Source of the DNA: Mariannaea sp. PMI_226
Lineage: Eukaryota > Ascomycota > Sordariomycetes > Hypocreales > Nectriaceae
Length of the DNA: 64,000 bases
Direction of reading: 5' to 3'
NCBI GenBank assembly: GCA_024336345.1
Contig: JANFOG010000003.1
Coordinates: 2,114,501-2,178,500 of the forward strand
The notes below the pieces were generated by a model. That model had not been told where the DNA came from. It saw only the letters and a list, made by a program, of their open reading frames with translations, and did no database searches. Position numbers and translations under genes: made by a program. This document shows positions 23,452 through 34,241 of the stretch, piece by piece. The first letter of the stretch is position 1, and each line of letters opens with the position of its first letter.

Positions 23452-26400
23452 TCATCCCTCAAACTCCACCACTCCTGTTCCTTGAGTGGATGAAGCAGTG
23501 CTGGCACGAGGCCGCCCCTCCCCTGAATCAACATCCAGCAAGCTCTGACCCTGGGCCTTCGACGAGTCTCCAGCCTCGGCATCTGCCCCATCCAAGAGAT
23601 CTCTGTCTGAGCTTCTGACAGACCGGCGTTCAATATCTGTGCTAGTGCCTGCCGGGCCTCTTCTTACACCGACCTCAACACCAATATCGTCATCATCATC
23701 GTCATCTTCATCTCTCTGCCCAGGCAAGGCATTCTTTTCCAATTCCTTTTGAGCTTCCTCCATACGCCTTCGAACCTCAGTAGCTACACGCATACCGTCT
23801 GTAACGATATTGTCTAGCACTCCTCGTAAACCACGCCCGGCTCCTGCGGGTCCGGCGGGAGGGGCAGTCGGTCGGGAACCAAATCCGAGGCTCGCAAATG
23901 TGGTGAGAGATGGAGCAGAAGAAGACGGGGTCGAGGTTTGGAGCCCGTCAATGATATGGAAGGATGCTGGGAATGATGATTCGAAAAATTGCTCTAATAG
24001 CTCATCCGCTAAGACAACCATTCTGAAAGTTGGCAGCGAGAGTTGAAGAGGGTGAGCAGGATCGAGTGCAGCATTGGCTGCCTCAGATTTGGCCTTTGAC
24101 ACTCGGCGTCTAGCATCATCCACATGTTCACCTGAGCTGGCAGTAGAACTGGTCAATAGATCAGGCCTCTTGGCTTTCGTGGGTGTTCCAGTGGGTGTTT
24201 CGAGACCTAACAGGTCCTCCTCCTCCTCCTCCTCATCTTCATCGTCCTCGTCATCACCAATAGCAAACGCGTCGGCACCTGCATTCTCGGCTTTAGTGGC
24301 AGAGGGGCGGTTTTCAGTCGCCCCAGTTTGGTCATTAGCTGGATCCGCATACTCGAAACAACGTCGAATGAAGGCACTAACGCTCCCCAGGAAACGCTCG
24401 TTATTTGATATCCCAGACAAGTTGCCTTGCGAATCACTGCCAGAAGCAGACTCGCCGTCCAAAATAGGGCTTGAGTTGCTAGGGCTCAGTGTGCCTTCCA
24501 AGCCACGTCGCGAAAGGAACAACAACGCCTCGGACATGTGGAGGATAGCCTCACGGTCCACTTTACCCTCTTGGTCGTCATCGTAGAGCTCAAAGAAATA
24601 AGTTATTGTACCCATGATGTCACGTTTACCTTTGATGTGTGCCAGGCCAGTGACGACATTCTGGAGAGTCAACGCCGATGTACCATCTACATCCCATTTC
24701 TTAAAAAGCCGTTTTAGAAACTCATGGTCCGCTGGCTCTGGTCCGACACCCCAAGGAGAAATCAACTCCGATGGCCGCCTTGCGCTGTTGAACATGTTCT
24801 GTCTGTCCATGGCGGGAGAGTCAGAGATGGCCCACTTCGACATACTGGCCAAGAACTCCCGGAATGCATCATAGTCCATCAGACTAGTACTTGGCCCCAA
24901 ACCCACGCGGCCTTTCTCGACCTGGTTTTGTGGAGCGGAGAATATATCTGAAGCTCGTCTTATGCTTGCCCGGGCCCTTCGCTGCTTCTCTTCTTGGATC
25001 ATTCTATCTCGCTGCTGTCTCTCGTAAAGGATGTTGTAGAATCGATCGTAAAGTGATCCCAACTCTTCTGTGCTCAGCAGCTTACTGTCAGGACCAAGGT
25101 TTCGGATGGCAGTGCGCTTGGCAAAGTTCTCAATATTATTGAGCACGGCGTCCTTGTTCTTGAGTCTCAGCTCCGTAATGCTGCTGTGTGTGATTCCAGC
25201 AAATTCCTTGAACGCCACCACCATGAGTTCTTGGAAACGGGTGACAGCTCGAAGCTTGGGGTTCTCTGACTTGGGATGTGCGGATTCATCTAAACGGGCA
25301 AAGTAGGATTTCAGAACTGAAATGAAAGCACCGTCATCCGGAGCATCGAGTAGCTCCTCTCCATTGATTCTCAGAATAGCCAGGCCAACCTGGAAAAGGA
25401 CCTTGGGGCCTTCGACGAAGAATACGTCTAACACGCGGAAAGCAAAAACAAGAGGCATCGAGTTGATGTAAAGGGAAAGGAACCAGGGGAGAGAGACGAC
25501 CGATAGCTGAACGTCGCTCTTGACGAGATGGTCCCACAGGATCGGCATGGTCCTCTCAACAAGAGACTCAAAAACTTTTTGGTCAAGAAGAGTGCCGTAC
25601 ATGGTTGTTGAGTAGTAGCCTGGAACAAGGCGATCGCAAAGGGCGGAGAGAAGGAAGAAAGCCTGGGCTTCGGACATGTAAATGAGAAGAGCGGCCACCA
25701 CGATATTCATGGCCTGGCAATATCCAACATCCGCGTTGACCCAGCTGTAAGCGGTCAGCACACGGCGCAAACGCCCAATGCCATCCTCGCTTTGAAACCC
25801 TGGGTATTCTGGAAGACTACGATTGAGATCCTTTTCGATTTCATCAATAGCAAGCGATTCCTGTCCTTGAAATTTGGCTAGGGTGTCCATATAGAGAGAG
25901 GGGTTCTCCAGTCGCAGGTAAATCGAGCCCGACGTCAACTCCCACGTTTCGCCTCGAAGTCTGTTTGGCAGACCGACTCGAATGAGCTTATGAAATGTAG
26001 GTTGGCGGATCAGTGTGAAGTTCCTGCCGTTATCTCGCAGATACTCGGCCCAGAGTCGCATCTTGGCTCTATCTCGAAGCTTCTTTGGGTCGCCCGGATA
26101 TCGAAAAATCATGCCCAAGCCAGCATCGGGTGGGGTGGCAGCCTTTTTTTCCTCCGGACGCAGAAGGTATTCAGAGTAGCACTCGGCAGCAACTCGACGC
26201 AGTTTGCCTACGTTACCTACGCCAGCGCGGAGCCCCTTTTTTAGGCCATCACAAAATCGTTCGCAGGCTTGTCTGGTACCGGCCAGATGGATCGTGATGC
26301 GCTGTTCTCGTAATTCTTTCGGGTCCTTGTCTTTCAAGTTGTCGCCTAGAAGGGCGTTCCAGGTCGTGATGGCAAGTGCAAACTAGTCACGGGTAAGGTT

Positions 26401-26867
26401 AGAATTGGCATGGAGGGGCCGTAAATGGGGAAGTGTCCTACCTGGAAGTTCTGACTATTCAGCCGCTCAACTCTTCGGATTGCACATAGAGGGAAGCTGA
26501 AGCCGTTACCGCTAGGGCCCCCACCATGGGTCTGGCCGGTGAAGGCGGATGATGTTGAGGCGCTGGCAGACGACAGAAAACTGGTGGGAGTAGTTGAGAA
26601 ACATATGTAGTGTTCAGAGAGATGCAGCTTTCCAGCATAATGCCAGCCTCGCTCTTGGTCCTTATCGCCATGGGTGGCGTTGGAAGGTGGGATCGTTAGC
26701 TCAGCATTGATCTCGTAGAGGGGTGTCTGCGAGGAGGGGAGGCGGAATTGATTCTGGAATAGAGACGACTTGGAAGGGCTTCGGTCAGAGCTAGAAAGAT
26801 TGAGCCCCTGGGTCGGGTCGATGAGCTGCTGGGCCTTGTGCACGATACTCGTCAGGTTGGAGAACAT
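23452..26867 (-). CDS. GYP2: GRAM-TBC-EF-hand RabGAP (Gyp2/Mdr1 type)
   Basis: The exons are 26867-26442 and 26382-23452 (GTAGGA donor, ACTAG acceptor, 59-nt intron), encoding 1118 aa. An N-terminal GRAM-like region, about residues 50-190, is split by the intron. The TBC domain at about 280-507 contains the arginine-finger motif IEKDLNR and the glutamine-finger motif YCQAMN (YCQ is conserved). Both catalytic residues are present, so GTP hydrolysis on Ypt/Rab GTPases is expected. An EF-hand-like segment (WDVDGTSALT, then YDDDQEGKVD) is at about 695-760. The C-terminal third is low complexity, with an acidic block (DDEDDEDEEEEEED) near residue 850 and a run of six Asp near 1040. The order GRAM, TBC, EF-hand is that of yeast Gyp2/Mdr1 and human TBC1D8/9. 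The start chosen is the first ATG in the frame, in GCCATGTTC. Confidence 0.92.
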
Positions 26868-29029
26868 GGCTTCGGTCAACGGCCACGGCGCATGACGAGG
26901 CGGGATGCGGACGGCACGGAGGGCGGTGCTACGATGGGAATCGCGGGCGAGGACCTAGCCTAATGAGCGTGATGATTCGGGCAGCCTACGGTGGTGACGT
27001 GGTTGGTTGGGTGTGGGCGTGATAGAGTTGACAGGATGGAGAACAACGAAGTTATTGAAGGTTCAAGATGCAGGTGGGAGGGGAGCTGCCAAGCGTTGAG
27101 TATCACCAGGGCGCCAGTTGCACGCGGGAGGTGAGAAAGAGGCGGGCTGACCAGGTAAACTTGGTGGAGCCTGAGCTTCCGTTTACTCCAACGCACAATT
27201 GGTGCTTAGACCCTTGAAGGGGGACCTGAAATCGACAAGTACCCTCAGGTTATGTAAGGCAGCCTAGCTCATCAGGGCTGGCTCCCGCTTCCAGCTCTCT
27301 GCAGCTTGACGACAGCTCCCTGCGGAGGCATCTCCATAGGTACGTCCGTTGGTGTCCAGTTTTATCCACGGTGCTAGGCAGGAGGTAGCGCGTTTCCTCC
27401 ACTTGACGTCCTGGGAGATGGGAGAGTGGAGGGAATTGAAGGGACTCCGTCTTGTGTCTGTATGCGGTGAGTATCCATCCCCCCCCGCCCAAACAGTAAA
27501 CTGGAGGTCACAATGCTTGGAAGTTGGTGATGCTGGGCTAGGCTGGTTCCCTTTCGGGGAGGACAAACCATTCAAATTCGGAATACTTGTCTTTGTAATT
27601 GAGACAGGGATTTACATTCCTGGGCGGTATCTTACCTGTTGCTGGCCGACTAAATGACGGCGAGACAGCGCAGACAATTCAATCAAGTATATCTTCAATT
27701 TATACAAGCTTGGACAGGGCCACCAGCAGTTGATGTCTCATCTGGCATCTTGGTCAATTGCTATTGGCGACGGCTAACCCACACACACGGCTCCGGGAAC
27801 TGGAGTTCTGGGATTGAACAAATCATCAGTAGATAAATGCACGTATTATAGATTGAGAGAATATATTGAGTTCCAACATATGGATACACTTTTGATCGCA
27901 TTTTATTTATATTTTGGCATTTGGACAAAAGGTGCTCCCGTGGCCCCTCGCTCTGGAGGATACACCTCTCGTTCAACACAGTGAAGTAAAACTATCTAGT
28001 ACCTAGACAACATCGGACGGATTCATGCAGGCCAGATAAGTTTTGGGCAATCCAGTCCATTTGGTCTGGAAATGGCCTCTTTGGATATCTAATAATCTAT
28101 TTGGCACTCAAGTTCGAGAGGTTGGTTTGCCGATGGAAAAGGCAACTAACTACATACCAACCAAATGAAAATGAGGCTAGCATACAGTTTAAGCTTCAAG
28201 TTTGGACCTGGTGAGCCTTGAGACAGCTCGATACTCGTGTTTCTATCAAAAAAGCTCTGCACAATAACTTGGGACGTTCCACCATGATGAAGTAGACCGT
28301 CTAAAGCACGGTTTTATCATGCAATTGAAGCAAAATGCTGAAACAACGGATAATATGTATCTGACATAGAACTGCTCCACTGGGACGCAACAACTCCGAC
28401 AGGGTCGTCAGAGTGAGACGTAGTTGCTGGGCGGGCGCTAGGTTACAGAGGATGATGACTGTCCACCGCCGGCGCGTGCAGCCTCAGTCACGTATGCATG
28501 TACCTACATCTCATGGGGTTCCATCTCCACGGATCAGGTAACGGTAGAGTGCTGTATAAGCAGAGTACGCCCGAACAACGGCACAGTAACGCGCATGTCA
28601 GACGTGGGGGTTGGTAGGACTGTAGAGTTCTGTATGCGGGTTCTCAAATCCAGTAACCCGCTGAGCGAGTCATAAGCGGCCCCCTCAACGATCAAGCCCG
28701 CGCGTGCCAGAAGGCCACTAGACGCGTACTTACACAGTAGATATACCTTGTGCCTAAGTAGGACGCTCTGCAGCCCAGACATGACATGCCGGATCACTTG
28801 CACGCGATGTCCTTCATTTATCGGGGCAATTCGGAAACGGACCAACGAATGAGGAGCCCGGGAATCTCATGGACAACCTTTAGCAGAAAATGTTTCGCGG
28901 TTGCTTAAAATTGTCGACAAGTTATCAATTTGTGTTGCATTGGACTACAGGTAGCTGGCACCAATCAGAGCAAGAAGAGTTTCATTTTGGGGGGGTTTGG
29001 ATCTTGCAGATGTTGATGAATATTTATCA

Positions 29030-29047
29030 AAAAAAAAAAAAAAAAAA

Positions 29048-29095
<48 letters not shown>

Positions 29096-29150
29096 AAAAA
29101 AGCAAAAAAGAAGAAGAAAAAGGAATAAGAAGAAGAAAAAGGAATAAGAA
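29030..29150. repeat. Poly-A plus (GAAA)n and (GAA)n low-complexity tract
   Basis: Twenty A residues, then about eleven tandem GAAA units, then degenerate GAA/GAAAAA units. Two near-identical copies of GGAATAAGAAGAAGA follow. The poly-A start leading into a purine microsatellite could mark an old retroposed 3' end, but no element body is recognisable upstream. Confidence 0.9.
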
Positions 29151-29403
29151 GAAACCCCTCAAAAGCAGGCAGCAAATCGACCCGCATACATCATTATGAA
29201 GAACTATAGAGAACCGTCAAGGTACGTCATCGGTGCGTGCCTCATATCCTCAAAGACTCCAGAACCATGTACGCCTATGGGTCGTACTCCGTACGGCAAG
29301 GTACCTAGCTCACATGCATGGGTACCTAGGTTGGTTATCTTAGAAGAATTATTCTACTACGGCATATATGTACGTACCTATGACGATACAGGTATCCTAG
29401 GAT

Positions 29404-29432
29404 CTTTCTTCTTCTTCTTCTTCTTCTTCTTC
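29404..29432. repeat. (CTT)n microsatellite
   Basis: Uninterrupted TTC units followed by TCCTCC. It lies in gene-free sequence 250 nt after the GAAA tract, giving the opposite purine/pyrimidine asymmetry. Confidence 0.85.
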
Positions 29433-31056
29433 CTCCTCTTCCCGCCTCGTTTCTCCAATTACGGGTAAGGCATACATAATATATAAGGTACCTAGTAGAC
29501 GGAGAAGTACAGATGACTGTGGAACAGTGTCATGTCTGCTCCACAAGCCGTGACGACTAGTAGTAGGCAGGTACGGTGCTTATTCGCCCAGGCTTTCAGG
29601 TCGAATGCATACTCGCATACACACACATTTACACACACAGACCCCGCGTCCGTGGAGACGGGTTTGCGTCATGTTGTCTAGGTGGGTAAGTAGATACGGT
29701 GGGAATATCTCTTTCTCCATTCATTAGTTGCCCGCCTTTCTCCGTACCTGAAAACAGGCGAGATACAAGTCTACCCTAGCTTCCATCTTCCTCAAATGCT
29801 CTACCTGAGACAAGGCAAGGGACCCGAACTGCCTAGGTGTTAGTGCTACCAAAAGTAATTGATGTATTCCCGGTTTGAGTCCCCCCTTCCTCCCTCTTCC
29901 CATTCCCATATCCCCTCCTTTGCAGGGTTGTTGGTCGCCTTGCTGCATCCTTGCTGCCGCTCAGCCGTCTATAAGACTTATCCAAGTCATTTACCTAGCA
30001 TTGCTCAACTTTCTACAAGGTACTCTATACACACGTAAGGGATTCCGTTTGATGTAATCTACTTTCCTACAGTGCGTGTGACAGTAATCGAAACGTCCCT
30101 GACCAATTGATTATGGATGACCGTCCCTTGTCTGCACGAAATGTCTGATTACAAAATAAAGAATTACATTTTATTTTGTTGCTTCTGTGCAAAGGAATTG
30201 GCAGTACCTAGTCATCACCACCACTCCCACTACCATCACCTTCTCCGAGTTCGCCGTTCTCGGGTGCAGGTGGCGTGCCTGGAGAGGGATCGAACTGGAA
30301 ACCAACCAACTTCCCTTCAAACTAATGTAATCAGAATTGTCGCTTTCTATCAAACTTGACTTGAGTTAGTTAGCCTAGTGACCACCCGAGCCTGGCCCAA
30401 GCCTGTGTGCCCAAGCCTGGTAGTTTCCGCCCATGTACCCGTTCTTGTGCCCATTCTCTTGGCCCAATACATCATCATCCCTCCATCATTAACTCATCGT
30501 CAAAGTTCCCCCTCTGCTCCTAATCCTTCCGCTCGGCCTTGCATGCATTGTCCTTGCTTTGTGGTTGCTATTATTTAACTGTCCTTGTCTTCCTCTGTTT
30601 TGGATTCACCCGGCCCTTCCCATGTTCCTTTCTTCCCGGCACATGTCAGTGATTCATTCATTGGCTCATTGGTTGTCCCTCGGTGAATTACTGAGCCGTT
30701 TGGCCATTCAGCTATTCAATCACTCATCAATTGAATAATAGTTCCTTTGGTTATTCACTTTTGTTCATATTTTCCACCACCTCATCACGTCACTAATACC
30801 ATCGCCGAAACCGCTCCGATTCACACGTAGCGGCGTCAACCTCTGCAACCTCTGCTTTGTCGAAGCCACCAAACAAACATGCCCATATCATGATACGCTA
30901 CATAGAGCAAACAGATGCGCTCTTCAAAATCCCAATCTCCATGCCGATGCCAATCTAGCCACTTCCCATTGTTCTATCACACAATCACACCTGCGTCATA
31001 TTCTCAACCTTTCAACCTCTCCCCAGATCCCAGATCCCAAGTCACAACCCTCCTCT

Positions 31057-31077
31057 CCCCCCCCCCCCCCCCCCCCC
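31057..31077. repeat. Run of 21 C in the PKA-C2 leader region
   Basis: This homopolymer lies about 390 nt before the PKA-C2 start codon, in strongly pyrimidine-rich sequence. Its length is uncertain in any assembly. It falls inside the ORF that starts at 30915, so its length sets that frame. Confidence 0.8.
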
Positions 31078-31372
31078 TTTACCTTGGACCCCCGCCTTCC
31101 TACTCTTCGGTCATCCTGCACAGGCCCGGATACACCCTTCCATCCATCCCGCCCATCCCCCTCTGTCCCGTCCATCCTTCCAGCCCTCCAGGCCTCCTCC
31201 TCCTTTCCGGGCCCAGTCTTTGGCTACCTACATTAGGTCGATTCCTTATTTTAGTCCCACGTTTCAATGGTCATGGCCTACCTGACGCTCTGAACTAAGC
31301 ACTCACTCGCCTCCCGACCTGGCCTTGATTTGAATCGACTTCTCTCCTTCGCCATCTTCGCCTCTCCTTTTC

Positions 31373-31412
31373 TCAATACTCTCTCTCACACTCTCCCTCT
31401 CTCTCTGTGCGC
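31373..31412 (+). promoter_or_regulatory. CT-rich tract upstream of PKA-C2
   Basis: CTCTCTCACACTCTCCCTCTCTCTCTG-like sequence 50-90 nt before the ATG. CT-rich stretches next to transcription starts are common in filamentous fungi. A function here is inferred. Confidence 0.3.
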
Positions 31413-31462
31413 GCCTGGGAGGTTTTCCTTCTCCGACCCTCCTCTCACTGACAATCTCCATC

Positions 31463-32855
31463 ATGGCTGCCACTGTCGCACATTCACAGGCCGCTAATCT
31501 TCACCCATCCACTCCCATCTCCGCGCCGTCGCTCTCCCACGGCGGCGCGCCCACGCCCGCTGCAACCGCTGCAACTGCTACAGGCACATCAACCCCCTCA
31601 ACAGCCGCCACAGACGCGGGGTCACTAGACCTTCCACCAGGCGAATCGCCAATTCCTGTGCCGCCTTCGGGAAACAAGTTTAAACTCTCCGATTTCCGCA
31701 GAGTGCGCACGTTAGGAACCGGTAATACATCCAACTTCCCTCCTCTGAAGCCTCCGTTATGGTGAATGCAGAGGAGTCCTTCTAATTCAAAAGCTGAAAC
31801 ATGTCGCAGGCACCTTTGCTCGGGTCTGTCTTGTTCGCCCCGCCAGCTCCGCCCACATTCCCCTCGACCACCAGCTCAATCCCGAAGTATACGCCCTCAA
31901 GATCTTACGAAAACCCGAAGTCGTCCGTCTTAAGCAGATTGACCATGTTCGTCACGAACGCGCTATCCTCGCCGACGTCGCCGGCCACCCATTTATTACT
32001 CGCCTCCTTGGCTCATTCTCCGACCATGATTCGCTCTACATGTTGCTTGACTACGTCCCTGGTGGAGAGCTCTTTACCTATCTGCGCAAGCTACGTCGTT
32101 TCGAGGAGCCCGTCGCCCGCTTCTATGCCGCCGAGATTGTCCTCGTCCTCGAGTATTTGCACGAGCAGCAGGGTGGTATTGCCTATCGCGATCTGAAGCC
32201 CGAGAATCTCCTTCTCGACAAGGATGGACATATCAAGCTAGTTGATTTTGGCTTCGCGAAGCGACTGAGAGACGCCGAAGGTCACACCATTGAAACATAC
32301 ACCCTCTGTGGGACACCTGAATACCTCGCTCCTGAGGTCATTCAGAACAAGGGCCATACTGGCGCCGTGGACTGGTGGGCACTGGGCATCCTGATATATG
32401 AGTTTTTGACAGGTTATCCCCCATTCTGGCACCAGAATCCCATGGAGATCTATAAACAGTAAGTCCCGTTCTCCCTTCTCCCCAAACCGACATATTAGTT
32501 CCCCGCGGCTTACGATGCCCTATCTAGAATATTGGAAAAGCCTGTCGTCTTCCCTCAGGACCCCCCAATCTCAGATGATGCCAAAGACATCATTCGCTCG
32601 CTCTGCACTGTCGACCGTTCTCGCCGCCTAGGTAACATCAGCGGTGGCGCTGGCCGCGTCAAGAGCCACCCATTTTTCAAAGAAACCAACTGGGATGATA
32701 TTCTCAATCGCAGATTTAAGGGGCCTACCATCCCGCCCATCAGATATCCCGGCGACGCACAATGCTTCGATGTTTACCCGGAGGATGACGGCCGTAGGGA
32801 GCCTTACGACGAAGAAATGAGTACAAAATATGATCCGTTCTTTGTCGACTTTTAA
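31463..32855 (+). CDS. pkaC2: cAMP-dependent protein kinase catalytic subunit 2 (AGC kinase)
   Basis: The exons are 31463-31721, 31810-32458 and 32528-32855, encoding 411 aa. The first intron splits the glycine loop. A Thr/Ala/Pro-rich tail (1-70) precedes the kinase domain. The loop reads G85-T-G87-T-F-A90-R-V, so the third glycine is Ala. The ATP lysine is K117. The catalytic Asp is D214 in YRDLKPEN, DFG is at 232-234, and the activation segment is YTLCGTPEYLAPE with Thr251 as the likely activating phosphosite. The C-terminal tail ends DPFFVDF, the hydrophobic FxxF end of PKA-type kinases. About eight extra residues sit between the loop and K117. The short N terminus and these sequence details fit the second PKA catalytic subunit of filamentous fungi, not C1 (from family knowledge). 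It presumably acts with the regulatory subunit, controlled by cAMP. Confidence 0.9.
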
Positions 32856-34241
32856 GAGGGAAAATGTATAATGAGGTTGAAAGGCTCAGAAGACAGACGG
32901 CCTGTCCGTGCCTTTGATAGGAGCTGTGGCTACTTTGCAGCAGAACCTACTTCTCTTTCCCTCCCTTTTCGAGTTCGCATATCTATTCTTCCTCTAATTT
33001 GAGGTATACGTTGACCACTTTACTGGTCTCATTGCGCATCACGAATATTCGCCAGCTTCCCCCCTTGGTATACTACCTACCTTGCACATTATGGAGCGGC
33101 GCACGACGTTGAACGACAATTATTCACACACCCATGGACTCATATGCAAGCCCTTTTTTTTTTTTTCTTTACCTGGGTTTTCTCCCTCTGGCTTTTTGTT
33201 TTTGTTTTTGTTTTCTTCTCTCTTTCGCTCTCTGCTAGGGAACAGGCGCATTCGGGGCTAGGTGCATGGAAGAGGGAGGCACATTTTTTTTTTTGGGAAT
33301 TCGTTTTCTTTTTTGCCAGCGGCTCTTTTTGCTTCTGAAGGGGGTTTTCGCTGAGTAGGTAGATATATCCCCCCTATTGTATTGCCACGGGGAAGGGTTT
33401 CACTTGAACACACCAATCCAGACTGGTGATAAGGTATTGAATGACAGTCCGCTTAGAAGCGAAAATAACTACAATGACTTGTTCCAAGAACTGGCAGTTG
33501 ACCAAAAGTTCACAAATACATGGTGCATATACAGAGATTATTCCGCAAATGTCTTGACGAGAGCCATGCAGCACAAAGTACGACTTGGCATATGCAGGCT
33601 TGAAACGGTGAAATTATTCTTCTATAGAAAGTAAATAAATAAATGATAACGCCTTTGCTTGCATGAAGTGGCAAGCCAGCAAAATCATAGAGATGACGTA
33701 TCTAATAATAAGGCATAACCCCTTCCTCCTTCTCTGTCACACTTCTTCTTTGCCCCAATATCAAAAATGGATAAAACATCCTTCTGCACCCACAACGCTC
33801 GATGGACATCTTTTCTGTGGGTTTGCGTCTCGAATCTGCTAAAGCTGAGGTATCTGAAAAACTATAGGAATAGCAAGGGGGGCAAAAAAAAAAAAATAGT
33901 AAGAATAAACATCATCTCTGCATCAAAGATCTCATAAGTGCCAGTCCCGTGTCGCCTAAACTGTAAGGGTCTCTAAAAACTGATGAAATGAATACATATA
34001 ACAAAGGACGGAGCTGGGGGTAGGGGTTAAAAGAGGGGTCGCTTTGACTTGCAGCAAAGTGATTATTGAAAGGGATGGAAAGCAACAATGCAAGCAGAAG
34101 TAATGTTGTAGCTGAACAAAACGAACAAAAAAGCACGAAAAAGGCGTAATTTTGCTCGAAAAAGACAAAACAAAAGAGGTCATCATCCTAAGCAACACGT
34201 TCAAGCCTCCATTGGAAACGGAGCTCCAAGTAGACCTAGGT
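32856..34241. other. Convergent intergenic region
   Basis: This is the space between the stops of PKA-C2 and the 5-phosphatase. It has T-runs at 33147-33160 and 33284-33293 and an A-run near 33886, as expected of fungal 3' regions. No supported gene. Confidence 0.6.

Larger units (their letters stand above)
26868..31462. other. 4.6-kb divergent intergenic region between RabGAP and PKA-C2
   Basis: I find no gene in it. It contains the poly-A/(GAAA)n tract at 29030-29150, a (CTT)n tract at 29404-29432, a TACTCCGTAC copy at 29285 and many TACCTAG/GGTACC words (about 29260-29580). From about 30400 the plus strand becomes pyrimidine-rich, with a run of 21 C at 31057-31077 and CT repeats up to the PKA-C2 start. 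This is typical of a long transcribed fungal leader. A 127-codon ORF from an ATG at 30915 lies in it and may act as an upstream ORF if transcribed. Confidence 0.55.

Noticed and set aside
29030..29150. Tandem units considered as a CRISPR-like or satellite array
   Set aside because: The units are 3-4 nt with no spacers. It is a plain microsatellite in a eukaryotic genome.
30281..30305. tRNA B-box-like sequence on the minus strand (AGTTCGATCCC)
   Set aside because: The T-stem does not pair and no cloverleaf fits.
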